64,000 bases of DNA. It comes from an uncultured Clostridia bacterium (lineage in GTDB: Bacteria > Bacillota > Clostridia > Oscillospirales > Acutalibacteraceae). Shown here one piece after another: positions 1 through 7,612 of this stretch (positions within the stretch are counted from its first letter, which is position 1; the number at the start of each line of letters is the position of its first letter). The notes under the pieces are model-generated. The model searched no databases. It was not told where the DNA came from and worked only from the letters and a program-made list of their open reading frames with translations. Both the position numbers and the translations under genes were made by a program. The stretch spans positions 1 to 64,000 of the forward strand of contig CALGRR010000105.1 in NCBI GenBank assembly GCA_937880805.1. Reading direction: 5' to 3'.

Positions 1-54
1 TGTGAAATTATTTCCTTCGGAAGGCGTATAAACATACTATTACCCTTCTCGTGC

Positions 55-342
55 TTATCCACTCCATGTCGAGGACGAGTACACTATTCCGTGTTTCTTG
101 CAGAAGTCCCAGAATTTTGGATCACTGAATCCCCGTCCAAAGGCGGCCTCGATCATTTCTTCTAACGATCCTTGATATTCTTTTTGAAGCTCGGAAACAA
201 ACTTTTTTGAATTTTCCTCGTCTAAATAATACGTTTTTTCAAAATCACCGCCACCAAATTGGCTTACTCCGTAATCCTCGTATCCAATAGATATTTTGTT
301 ATCCTTCTCTTCAACCCAAAAGCCGCTGGTTCCTTCTCTCAT
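55..342 (-). CDS. small hypothetical protein, 95 aa
   Basis: I do not recognise this family. The frame opens with ATG after a good AGGAG about 6 bases upstream and encodes a soluble, acidic protein of 95 residues with no signal peptide or membrane segment. A glycine-rich turn (QFGGGDF) sits near residue 30, and an acidic helix rich in E/K follows. The size, acidity and aromatic content would fit a small immunity- or regulator-type protein, but nothing in view supports a function. It is transcribed away from the repeat-rich gap before rsmG. The coding call rests on the ribosome binding site and an even, protein-like composition. Confidence 0.6.
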   Translation of the reverse strand: MREGTSGFWVEEKDNKISIGYEDYGVSQFGGGDFEKTYYLDEENSKKFVSELQKEYQGSLEEMIEAAFGRGFSDPKFWDFCKKHGIVYSSSTWSG

Positions 343-410
343 AACATTCTCCTAAAAAGATATTGCAATTTAATTATATCATTCGTTTCGATATTTTTCA
401 ATATTTTTCA

Positions 411-554
411 CGAAAAATCAAGGCGAAGTTTCACTTTCGCTCCCTTGTCCGAAGATGCCAATTGCTTTTATCTAAAGGTTCATTTCCGAGCCCTTGCTCG
501 AAAATGCCGATTGGCATCTTTTAATTAAAATTGCTTTTCGCCACCGCGAAAAGC
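411..554. repeat. cluster of short hairpin-forming inverted repeats
   Basis: This stretch lies in the 395-base gap before rsmG. GATGCCAAT at 454-462 is matched by its inverse ATTGGCATC at 510-518. GCTTTTCGC at 533-541 pairs perfectly with GCGAAAAGC at 546-554 across a 4-base loop. Further upstream GCGAAG...CTTTCGC near 424-440 can also fold. No coding frame with a ribosome binding site is present. It looks like dispersed-repeat material rather than a gene. Confidence 0.5.
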
Positions 555-556
555 TA

Positions 557-664
557 CCGAAATTATGCATTATTCATTAGCGAAGCGACTTCATTATTCA
601 TTCTTCATTTGAAAATCCGTTCTCGTTTAATGAATAATGAATGATGAATAATGAATAATTTCGG
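557..664. repeat. AT-rich palindromic element with internal TGAATAA repeats
   Basis: CCGAAATTATGCATTATTC at 557-575 begins a 21-base arm whose inverse lies at 644-664 (20 of 21 positions pair). Between the arms, short TTCATTATTCATT and AATGAATAATGAATGATG runs form additional inverted copies, so the whole 108-base unit can fold into one long hairpin. It ends about 74 bases before the rsmG start. This has the form of a miniature dispersed repeat. I see no transposase. Confidence 0.65.
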
Positions 665-694
665 AACTGCGTTGCGATTTATAGATATAACCAA

Positions 695-731
695 TTTGTA
701 GGGGCTGACGACCTCGGCAGCCCGTTGAGGG
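695..731. repeat. TTTGTAGGG-type hairpin repeat ending in the rsmG ribosome binding site
   Basis: The motif TTTGTAGGG at 695-703 leads into a hairpin, GGGCTGACG at 702-710 with CGGCAGCCC at 715-723 (8 of 9 pairs, loop ACCT). A GAGGG at 727-731 follows and serves as the Shine-Dalgarno for rsmG. A second element with the same TTTGTAGGG entry and a hairpin occurs at 60198-60253, which suggests a repeat family. Confidence 0.5.
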
Positions 732-737
732 TCTATT

Positions 738-1451
738 ATGTTAAATAAAGAACTTTTTTATGAAACAATTAAATCGTTTGATATAAATGTTGATGATTCT
801 ACATTTGCTCGACTTGATAAGTATGCAGAAATGCTTATTGAAACAAATAAAAGCTTCAATCTTACCGCAATTAAGGAACCTGACGATGTAACGGTCAAGC
901 ATTTTGCAGACTGCCTTTCAATTTTTAAATATGTTGAAATTCCCGAAAATTCAAAAATTATAGATGTGGGAACCGGAGCAGGCTTTCCGGGACTTGTGCT
1001 GAAGCTTGCAAGACCTGATATTCAGATGACATTTCTTGACAGCACAAGAAAAAGACTCGGGTTTATAGAAAACGTTTTGTCCGAATGCTCGGTTCAGGGA
1101 GAAATTCTCCATATGCGTGCCGAAGAAGCCGCACAGCTGAGCAAATACAGGGAAAAATATGATTTTGCAACGGCAAGGGCGGTTGCGGCATTACCGGTGC
1201 TCTCGGAATACTGTCTTCCTTTTGTTAAAACAGGAGGAAAATTTGTATCTATGAAATCTGCCGAAAGCACGGAGGAAATCAGAGATGCGGGAAAGGCAAT
1301 TTCCGTACTCGGAGGAAAAATCAGCGAAAATATCGTGTTTGATTTGGTCGAAAATATGCCTCGTCGTATTATCATCATTGGAAAAAATTCGCAAACTCCG
1401 ACAAAGTATCCTCGTCCTTCTGCACAAATATCCAAAAAACCATTAAAATAA
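738..1451 (+). CDS. rsmG: 16S rRNA (guanine527-N7)-methyltransferase RsmG (GidB)
   Basis: RsmG uses S-adenosylmethionine to methylate N7 of G527 in the 530 loop of 16S rRNA. The 237-residue protein has the usual length. FNLTAI at about residues 40-45 is the family's N-terminal signature, and the SAM-binding glycine-rich loop DVGTGAGFPG lies near residues 76-85. An ARAVAALP segment near residue 148 matches the conserved central region. The ATG is preceded by GAGGG at 727-731. It is followed directly by a ParB/Noc gene, the order found near the origin side of many Firmicutes chromosomes. Call from clear family motifs. Confidence 0.96.
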   Translation: MLNKELFYETIKSFDINVDDSTFARLDKYAEMLIETNKSFNLTAIKEPDDVTVKHFADCLSIFKYVEIPENSKIIDVGTGAGFPGLVLKLARPDIQMTFLDSTRKRLGFIENVLSECSVQGEILHMRAEEAAQLSKYREKYDFATARAVAALPVLSEYCLPFVKTGGKFVSMKSAESTEEIRDAGKAISVLGGKISENIVFDLVENMPRRIIIIGKNSQTPTKYPRPSAQISKKPLK

Positions 1452-1561
1452 AGCTGAAAAGCGTTGATTCATTGTTAAATCGGGCGATGAGAATTGCTTT
1501 ACAATTTACCCTCTGCAGTGGTATCCTTAAGACACGGACAAGCACTGCGGAGGTTTTATTT

Positions 1562-2389
1562 ATGAGAAAAGATAATTTTGATAAAGTCAGATCGGACAGC
1601 AAGATTCTCTTGATACCTCAGGGTGACATTATGCCAAACCCGAATCAGCCCAGAAAAAGATTTGATTATGATGAGCTTGAGGGACTTGCACAGAGCATAA
1701 GAGCAAACGGAATACTACAGCCTCTTTTGGTAAGAAGCACCGAAAACGGCAAGTATCAGCTCATTGCGGGAGAAAGACGACTCCGGGCGGCAAGGCTTGT
1801 AGGTTTAACCAAGGTCCCGTGCATAATCAATGAAATTTCTGAATCGGATTCCGCGGTATTTGCCGTAATAGAAAATCTGCAAAGACAAAATCTTGATTAT
1901 TTTGAAGAAGCGGAAGCACTTGCTACGTTGATGAGTGATTACAGAATGAGCCAGGAGGAATTGTGTAGAAAGCTCGGAAAGGCTCAGTCAACTCTCTCAA
2001 ACAAGCTGAGGCTGTTAAAACTGAGTGACGAAATGCGATACAGAATATCAAGAGCCGGTCTTTCGGAGCGTCACGCAAGAGCACTGCTCTCTCTTACCGA
2101 TGAGGTTCAGCGTGCAAGAGCATTATCTATAATTATCGACAGACACCTGACGGTAAATGAGAGTGAAACGCTTATCGAACAGATGCTCAGAAAAAATGAA
2201 GCACCGAAAAGACAGATGCTTAAGGGCTTCAAGGATATCCGCATTTTTATCAATACGCTCAACAATGCGGTTGACACTATACGCAGAGCCGGGATAGATG
2301 CGGATTCGGTCAAGACTGAAACAGACGAGTATGTGGAATATATAGTTCGCATCCCGAAGCTTGACGATGTAAAATCCGTTGCAACTTAA
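1562..2389 (+). CDS. noc: ParB/Noc-family chromosome-segregation or nucleoid-occlusion protein
   Basis: A ParB-type CTPase/DNA-binding protein. With the chosen start it has 275 residues. The N-terminal CTP-binding domain shows GERRLRA at about 70-76 and ENLQRQ at 104-109. A helix-turn-helix follows at about 129-150 (MSQEELCRKLGKAQSTLSNK), then GLSERHARALL at 166-176, the conserved ParB DNA-binding helix. The frame is open back to a TTG at 1472, but GGAGG at 1549-1553 lies 8 bases before the ATG at 1562, so that start is preferred. The place beside rsmG is that of noc in Bacillus. No parA/soj is adjacent here, which favours Noc over the segregation ParB; the two cannot be separated without a tree. 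Confidence 0.88.
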   Translation: MRKDNFDKVRSDSKILLIPQGDIMPNPNQPRKRFDYDELEGLAQSIRANGILQPLLVRSTENGKYQLIAGERRLRAARLVGLTKVPCIINEISESDSAVFAVIENLQRQNLDYFEEAEALATLMSDYRMSQEELCRKLGKAQSTLSNKLRLLKLSDEMRYRISRAGLSERHARALLSLTDEVQRARALSIIIDRHLTVNESETLIEQMLRKNEAPKRQMLKGFKDIRIFINTLNNAVDTIRRAGIDADSVKTETDEYVEYIVRIPKLDDVKSVAT

Positions 2390-2511
2390 ATCGATTGCTA
2401 ATTAAGCGGTAAAATCATCGCGTTATCCCCCGATAACAAAAGCGGTGTTTTTATAAATGTGGCGAAAGCCACTCCATATCCTTCTCTTTCACACCCCACA
2501 TCCACAGCGAA

Positions 2512-2536
2512 AGGCTCCTCGTAAGAGGAGTCTTTT
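2512..2536 (+). terminator. intrinsic terminator after noc/parB
   Basis: AGGCTCCTC pairs with GAGGAGTCT across GTAA and runs into TTTT. It lies 120 bases after the noc stop and before the dockerin gene. The rest of 2390-2609 shows only a small GGCGAAAGCC hairpin. Confidence 0.75.
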
Positions 2537-2624
2537 GCTGTTTAAAGAAAAAGCTTGCAATTTTTGTCGAAGTGTGGTAAAATTATAGGGCTTTTTTGTT
2601 CAGAAAGGTATGAAAGGTGATATT

Positions 2625-3089
2625 TTGAAGAAAATTATATCTATATTTCTTGCAACTGTTATGATGGCATCAAGCGTTATTATGGTATTTGCAAAACCAA
2701 TTTTAAAAGGCGACACTAATGGCGACGGTAAAGTAACAGCTATAGATTCACGAAACATTCTGTTAGTTGTGTCAGGCAAAAAAACAATCTCAGATAATGA
2801 AAAAGTTTATTATGATGTTAATGGAACAGGATTTGTAACAGCAATAGATGCTTCCTATGTTCTTCAGAAAGTTGCGGAAATAAAATCCGATGAATATTAT
2901 GTTGAAATGGTTCAGGCGTGGTATTTCGCAACAGCACTTGCAATGCAATGGGATTCTGCGGTTTTGTATCTTACGGGGAATAAGCTTGATGAATGGGTTC
3001 ATAACAAAACAATTCAGAAGGCGGTTGAAAGCTACAGAATATCTCCCGAACAAAAAGAATATCTGAAAAAGCTGAAGAGGAAGCCGTGA
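2625..3089 (+). CDS. small secreted dockerin-domain protein
   Basis: A 154-residue exported protein. A signal peptide (KK then a hydrophobic run ending in VFAKP) is followed at once by a type I-like dockerin domain. Repeat 1 carries the calcium loop DTNGDGKVTAID and repeat 2 carries DVNGTGFVTAID, each followed by a helix. Dockerins bind cohesin modules of scaffoldins. After the dockerin comes a mainly helical 65-residue tail (Trp-rich, then K-rich) that I do not recognise as an enzyme. AAAGGTGA at 2613-2620 is spaced for the TTG at 2625; the ATG at 2610 is too close to its AGAAAGGT, so the TTG is chosen. In repeat 2 a Thr replaces a usual acidic ligand. Confidence 0.8.
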   Translation: MKKIISIFLATVMMASSVIMVFAKPILKGDTNGDGKVTAIDSRNILLVVSGKKTISDNEKVYYDVNGTGFVTAIDASYVLQKVAEIKSDEYYVEMVQAWYFATALAMQWDSAVLYLTGNKLDEWVHNKTIQKAVESYRISPEQKEYLKKLKRKP

Positions 3090-3095
3090 AATGAT

Positions 3096-3135
3096 AATCA
3101 CCCCAAAAGCCGATACTTTTGAGGTGATTGTTTTA
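3096..3135. terminator. bidirectional terminator between dockerin gene and anti-sigma gene
   Basis: AATCACC...AAAAG pairs with CTTTTGAGGTGATT around a short loop and is followed by TTTTATT on the plus strand. It separates two convergent genes. Confidence 0.75.
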
Positions 3136-4125
3136 TTATATCCAGTCTTTAATTTTTATGAATTCTATATCTCCAAGGTATTCTTTGAGTTCTTCCAGAG
3201 TAACATCATCTGTTGTCAGTAAATTAATATTTTGTCCGTCAACATTAAGTTCCACTGAAAATCCGTCCCAAGCCCAGTTTTCTGTATACCTATAAATGAA
3301 TTTCTCTTTGTATATATCCGCTGTAAAATTCTTTGTTTGCAGTGTTTCAACATATTTGTATTCTTTGTTGTTTTTAGTTCGGAAAGTAAATTCACCTGAC
3401 ATCTCAATATAAAACCGAAAGCTGTCAGTTTCGTTAAAGCTTATACCCATATTCATGCTTCCGTATGACGGAACATAATCCATCCACTTAATATTTGCAT
3501 ATTTCTGTTCAATCACGGGAACGTAAATTTCGCTCTCACAAAACTCCAGATACTCTTCAGGATAATAAAAACAATCCAAAACATCGTGATAATCGTTTTC
3601 AATCAAATATTCTTCATATTCTTTTTGGTTCATTGTTTTTGCAGCTTTCTTTGCGTTTTTCAGTTTGTCTGAATCTTCCAGATATAAAGTAGCAGGCTGG
3701 CAATTCTGTTCAGCGTATTTATCGGTGGTAAATTGCTCTGTTTCCTGCGTTGGATTTTTAGTTTCGACTGTTAGTGTGGGTTGAGTTTCAGAGATATTTG
3801 TATGTTGGAGTGAATGTAAAGCATTTACCGTTGTTTCAACAATCTGTTTAAAGGTATTTTTTTCTGTATTATTTGATGCTTGATACACGGTTGTTGATTT
3901 TACCGGAATTGCTTTTTGGGATGCTTTGCTGTATTTTAAGCCTATTCCCGTTAAAAGAAGAAAACAGCATACACATATTGCAGCTGTCACAACATCAGAT
4001 CGGCGGTGCGATTTTGAAACAGTTTCAGGAGTTTTGTGCTCAATACAATTCTTTTTAATTCGCATTTTCACACTGCTTGGCATTTTGATTTTTTCGCCAG
4101 ATTCTTTGAGCTTGTAAAAGTCCAT
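3136..4125 (-). CDS. membrane-anchored putative anti-sigma factor
   Basis: A 329-residue protein with a short cytoplasmic N-terminus (MDFYKLKESGEKIKMPSSV...), one membrane segment at about residues 45-63 (VVTAAICVCCFLLLTGIGL), a Thr/Ser/Gln-rich linker and a C-terminal domain outside the cell. This topology and its place directly after an ECF sigma gene point to an anti-sigma factor, although no zinc-binding HxxxCxxC motif is present. The ATG at 4125 lies one base after the sigma stop codon with AGGAG 10 bases upstream, so translation is probably coupled. An alternative ATG at 4158 overlaps the sigma gene. The C-terminal domain, with many aromatic residues, is not recognised and may sense an envelope signal. 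Confidence 0.7.
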   Translation of the reverse strand: MDFYKLKESGEKIKMPSSVKMRIKKNCIEHKTPETVSKSHRRSDVVTAAICVCCFLLLTGIGLKYSKASQKAIPVKSTTVYQASNNTEKNTFKQIVETTVNALHSLQHTNISETQPTLTVETKNPTQETEQFTTDKYAEQNCQPATLYLEDSDKLKNAKKAAKTMNQKEYEEYLIENDYHDVLDCFYYPEEYLEFCESEIYVPVIEQKYANIKWMDYVPSYGSMNMGISFNETDSFRFYIEMSGEFTFRTKNNKEYKYVETLQTKNFTADIYKEKFIYRYTENWAWDGFSVELNVDGQNINLLTTDDVTLEELKEYLGDIEFIKIKDWI

Positions 4126-4126
4126 A

Positions 4127-4612
4127 TCAGTAATGCTCCTTTCTGTACTGTTCTTCAAAAATATTTCTGCCCTTTTTAAGACGCATTTTAACTGCTGAAG
4201 GTGTTTTTTTGATTAACTCGGAAATTTCAGATACTTTATACCCCTCAATATAGTAGAGAGTAAGAACAATTCTGAATTTTTCCGGAATTCTCATAAGAAT
4301 CTCAGAAAGTGAATCGATTTCTATTTCATAGCAGTTGTTTTTTAAATCAATATATGTGTTATTTGATTTTTTTCGGTATCGAATAATATCTTTGCATTTG
4401 TTGCTTGCAACTTTTATCAGCCAAGCTTTTTCGTGTTCGCTATCATTAAATCCGGGTGATTTCTCAATATACTTTAAAAAAGTTTCTTGAACGGCATCTT
4501 CTGCATCAGTCTCATTACCGAGCATTATAAGACACAATCTGAAAAGCATATCACTATATGCCTCTATGGCCTTTTCAATACCAAGAGCCATACTTTCAGA
4601 TACCTGATACAT
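4127..4612 (-). CDS. ECF-type RNA polymerase sigma factor
   Basis: A 161-residue sigma-70 family protein of extracytoplasmic-function type. Region 2 includes DAEDAVQETFLKYIE at about 36-50 (core binding and -10 recognition) with AWLIKVASNKCKDIIRYRKK following. Region 4 runs from about 107 to 155 and contains the helix-turn-helix GYKVSEISELIKKTPSAVKMRLKKGR for -35 recognition. AAAGGGG sits about 8 bases before the ATG at 4612; the longer frame from 4639 lacks a good site. The next gene, one base downstream, encodes a one-pass membrane protein that is likely its anti-sigma factor. Its regulon is not visible; the convergent dockerin gene is only a neighbour. Confidence 0.92.
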   Translation of the reverse strand: MYQVSESMALGIEKAIEAYSDMLFRLCLIMLGNETDAEDAVQETFLKYIEKSPGFNDSEHEKAWLIKVASNKCKDIIRYRKKSNNTYIDLKNNCYEIEIDSLSEILMRIPEKFRIVLTLYYIEGYKVSEISELIKKTPSAVKMRLKKGRNIFEEQYRKEHY

Positions 4613-4726
4613 TTTTTCAACCCCTTTCATTAATAACACGATGTAAAGACCTATTTGGTCAATTTTTATATCAACTTAATACTAATTCTTTAGCGTAAGA
4701 ATCTTGAGAATTTGAGCAGAATGAGA

Positions 4727-4756
4727 AAGGCACCATTCCTTATACGGTGGTGCCTT
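4727..4756 (-). terminator. hairpin, probable terminator after the propeller/barrel gene
   Basis: AAGGCACCA at 4727-4735 pairs with TGGTGCCTT at 4748-4756. On the minus strand it follows the 4836-6935 gene. The T-tract is weak, so efficient termination is uncertain. Confidence 0.5.
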
Positions 4757-4835
4757 GAAATTTTTAACAGGAAATCTTTTTTAGTTATGTAACAAAAAAA
4801 TTTGGGTTGGTGCCTATTGACTTCTGACTTGGAAT

Positions 4836-6935
4836 TTATTCTTCAATAAGTCCGTGGTATCTTCCGAACCAATAGGGAAGAAGGAAGGGGGCGGGGGAGC
4901 AGGCACTTCTGCCGTGACCTGTATCTGTACGGAACGGATTGGTGTCGTAGTTATGTATGTTTTGCGAATCCATTTCAAGAGCCACTTTAAGCTGTGTGGG
5001 CTCTCCCCAATATTCCTGCTCGTTATCGTAAACAAGATCTTTTCTCGAAGAATTGAACAAAGGTCTGTTAACAAAATCAAGGGGGAATTCGCGAAGCGAT
5101 TTAACTGCACGGTCAAGGTCGCAGTAGTCATCTGTGAAAGCACCGTAAATGAGATTATAAAAAGCACAGTGCTCGGGTGTTTCATATTCCCAATGATGCT
5201 TTGTTCCCATAAGCAGATATTTTCTGATTGCGGGGTCCTTTTCAATCGAAAGAATTGCTATTGTGCAAAGGAAGCCGAGATTATCGTCAATATGGTTTGT
5301 GTGTCCGTCAGGTCGCTTGTGCTGAGCAGCATTGAGAAGATAGTGCTCGTCAACTGCAAGGCGAAGGAATTCTTTTCTGTATTTCTCATCACCCGAAACG
5401 TGATATGCAACATTGAGGAATGTGAGAAGCTCAAGTGAATTTATGCATTTTTCAAAATGCCACATATTGTTTCTGTTAAGCTGCTCGGGGTCCCATATAG
5501 CCCAGGTTGTGGGTAAGCCGTCAACATCGCAGAGTCTGTAGTTGTTTTCAAGAATATGGTCAACAATATTGCAAACAGCTTCTTTGATAAGCTCTTTTTC
5601 CTCTTCGTTTGCACAGTGGTCATAATAAAGTGAGAAGCCGAAGAAATGACCCGTCATTTCATCACTTGAGGTTTCGCCGAGCCATTCGCATTCGCCGTTG
5701 GGAGCTTCGTGCCACTCCGCACCGTCTCTCTTAACAACGGTGCCGTATCCGGGTTCATCCTCAAAACGCACGGCTCTTGCGGTGAAGCCCTTAACTCCGG
5801 TTATCTTTGTGAGATAGAGCATTGCGTGCATTGAGCGTCTTGCCGCTTCAAGATATTTATTATCTTTTGTAACAGCGTAAGCATATGAAAGTGCACCGAT
5901 ATATGTCTGTGTCCAAAGTCCGTCGTTATCGCTTATGTGGGGAACGCCGGTATTGATGTCGCAGTTTTCGATTTTGTGAAGTCCGACAACATATCCGAGC
6001 TTGCGGACATACTTTTCCTCGGCAAGATTAAAGCAGTAATCTGCCTTTTCTTCAAGTGACATTTCTTTTTCGGTGATTTTGGTAACGCCCGAATCGGTGG
6101 CGGTCCATATTGTATTACCAACCGCTATTGCATCGTTAATATCTTTTTCAAAGGCCCAGCGGGTAGCGGGAAGATATTTGCGTGAACCGTTTTTGAGAAT
6201 GATAAGACCTGCCTCGGATGAAAGAATAACTCTTCCGTCATCGGCAAAGCTGATGTTATATATTTCTTCTTCGGGAAGAGCATTGATTTCTTTATGGCTG
6301 AACCAATTATCCTTGCAGTCAAATATATAGCAGCCTTTATCCGTTCCGAGCCAGAGGAAGCCGAGGCTTTCATCAAACTTTATGCAGTTGATTTTAAAAA
6401 CGGGCATTGTTGAATATTCAGAGAAAATAGTCATCCAATGCTTTCTCTTGCCGTTTACAATGCTGAGTCTTATGCCGTCTGCCGCAGTAATTCTTTCATT
6501 GTTTATTGCAATTTTATCTGCATTTGCTTCGTTATGGAAAAATCTTACAAATTTGCCGTTTTCAAGAATATAAAGAGTATCTGCGGTTAACAGATAAACA
6601 TCGTCAATTCCACTCATATCGCGGATTTCGCTTTCAAAGCTCTGAACCTCCGCAATTTTTCCGCCGCACACCGAATATAATGTTTTCTCCGATGCAAAGT
6701 ATACTGTTCCGTTCTTTGCCGAAAAGAGAGTGCTTACCCTGCCGCAGGGGAAGGAAACAAAGCAGCCTTCTTCCTTGGCTGTGTAGCTCAAACCGCTTTC
6801 GGTGCCGATGTAAACAACTCCGTCTTTATCGGCGGCAAGGCAGAGTGCTTTGCTTGATGCAAGACCGTTTTCTGCTGTGTAATAGTCGCAGATTCTCTGC
6901 GGATATTTGTTGGCTTTGTAAAACCCTTTTCTCAT
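4836..6935 (-). CDS. two-domain protein: beta-propeller-like repeats plus (alpha/alpha)-barrel glycosidase-like domain
   Basis: A 699-residue cytoplasmic protein with no signal peptide. Residues about 15-290 consist of short repeats of the kind seen in ligand-sensing propellers (VYIGTESGLSY, LGFLWLGTDKGCYIF, NTIWTATDSGVTKI). Residues about 300-695 are helix-rich with conserved Trp/His/Asp clusters (NDGLWTQTYIGAL, EWLGETSSDEMTGHFFG, DGHTNHIDDNLGFL) typical of an (alpha/alpha) toroid as in uronyl hydrolase- or epimerase-like enzymes. A sugar-active or polysaccharide-lyase-related role is inferred from the fold only. It is the last gene of a minus-strand group with a lipoprotein and birA, 11 bases from the lipoprotein stop. 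The fusion of a propeller sensor with a barrel is unusual. Confidence 0.65.
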   Translation of the reverse strand: MRKGFYKANKYPQRICDYYTAENGLASSKALCLAADKDGVVYIGTESGLSYTAKEEGCFVSFPCGRVSTLFSAKNGTVYFASEKTLYSVCGGKIAEVQSFESEIRDMSGIDDVYLLTADTLYILENGKFVRFFHNEANADKIAINNERITAADGIRLSIVNGKRKHWMTIFSEYSTMPVFKINCIKFDESLGFLWLGTDKGCYIFDCKDNWFSHKEINALPEEEIYNISFADDGRVILSSEAGLIILKNGSRKYLPATRWAFEKDINDAIAVGNTIWTATDSGVTKITEKEMSLEEKADYCFNLAEEKYVRKLGYVVGLHKIENCDINTGVPHISDNDGLWTQTYIGALSYAYAVTKDNKYLEAARRSMHAMLYLTKITGVKGFTARAVRFEDEPGYGTVVKRDGAEWHEAPNGECEWLGETSSDEMTGHFFGFSLYYDHCANEEEKELIKEAVCNIVDHILENNYRLCDVDGLPTTWAIWDPEQLNRNNMWHFEKCINSLELLTFLNVAYHVSGDEKYRKEFLRLAVDEHYLLNAAQHKRPDGHTNHIDDNLGFLCTIAILSIEKDPAIRKYLLMGTKHHWEYETPEHCAFYNLIYGAFTDDYCDLDRAVKSLREFPLDFVNRPLFNSSRKDLVYDNEQEYWGEPTQLKVALEMDSQNIHNYDTNPFRTDTGHGRSACSPAPFLLPYWFGRYHGLIEE

Positions 6936-6946
6936 AATTATTTACC

Positions 6947-7603
6947 TCATTTGATGTTTATTGACGTCTGAACAAAATTGTCAGAACCTTTTTCCTTGAT
7001 AATAACTTTTCGGCTGCCCGACTCACAGTCATCCTCGATTTCAAAGGTCCAGATAACCATACCGTTTGAATCCGCCTTCATATCGCCGAGACCGTGTGCA
7101 TCTGAAAGTGCGGATAAATTTTTATAAAATTCAATGCTGTAGGTTTTACCTGCCTCGCCGATAACGGAAATTGTGGCGGTGCTGCCTTTGGGAACCCCGT
7201 CGCTTTTAAAGAGAACGGAAATTCCTTTTGATTCATGCTTAACCGTTTCTTTTGAGATGTTTGATTTTATTGTTGTGGTTTCTTTTTTGGTAACATCGGA
7301 ATCAGCCTTTGTTGTTTTCTGCTTTGTTGTATCATCAACAGCGGGCGGAAATGTGAAGCTGTGGCCCGTATTGATGTTTTTACCCGTGCTTTCTTCGCTT
7401 GCCTGATTTGTTTCTATCACATATTTGTAGCCGTCATCGCCTATTGAATAAGCGGTGCCGTATTCATCGGTTGAAAACTCAACGGGTTTTTCGGGTGCAC
7501 CTGACGGTGAAATATCTGTGTTGTTTTTGTTACACGCAGTAAAAACCGTAATAACCGAACAGCCCGCAATAAGCAATGCTGCGGCAGCATATATCTTTTT
7601 CAT
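6947..7603 (-). CDS. lipoprotein with C-terminal Ig-like domain, function unknown
   Basis: A 218-residue protein with a lipoprotein signal: MKK, a hydrophobic stretch and the lipobox VFTAC with Cys24. A Thr/Ser/Lys-rich linker follows, then a C-terminal beta-rich domain from about residue 130 (GISVLFKSDGVPKGSTATISVIGEAGKTYSIEFYKN) resembling bacterial Ig-like or filamin-like folds. It is expected on the outer face of the membrane. It lies 9 bases downstream of birA and 11 bases upstream of the propeller/barrel gene, so the three are probably one transcript. No ligand can be named. Confidence 0.75.
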   Translation of the reverse strand: MKKIYAAAALLIAGCSVITVFTACNKNNTDISPSGAPEKPVEFSTDEYGTAYSIGDDGYKYVIETNQASEESTGKNINTGHSFTFPPAVDDTTKQKTTKADSDVTKKETTTIKSNISKETVKHESKGISVLFKSDGVPKGSTATISVIGEAGKTYSIEFYKNLSALSDAHGLGDMKADSNGMVIWTFEIEDDCESGSRKVIIKEKGSDNFVQTSINIK

Positions 7604-7612
7604 AAATAATCC

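Noticed and set aside
565..660. Possible CRISPR-like array of TGAATAA repeats
   Set aside because: The repeats are 7-13 bases, irregular and inverted, without unique spacers; they form one palindrome.
4854..5438. Plus-strand frame of 194 codons opposite the propeller/barrel gene
   Set aside because: Lies within a well-supported minus-strand gene and has no promoter or ribosome binding site.
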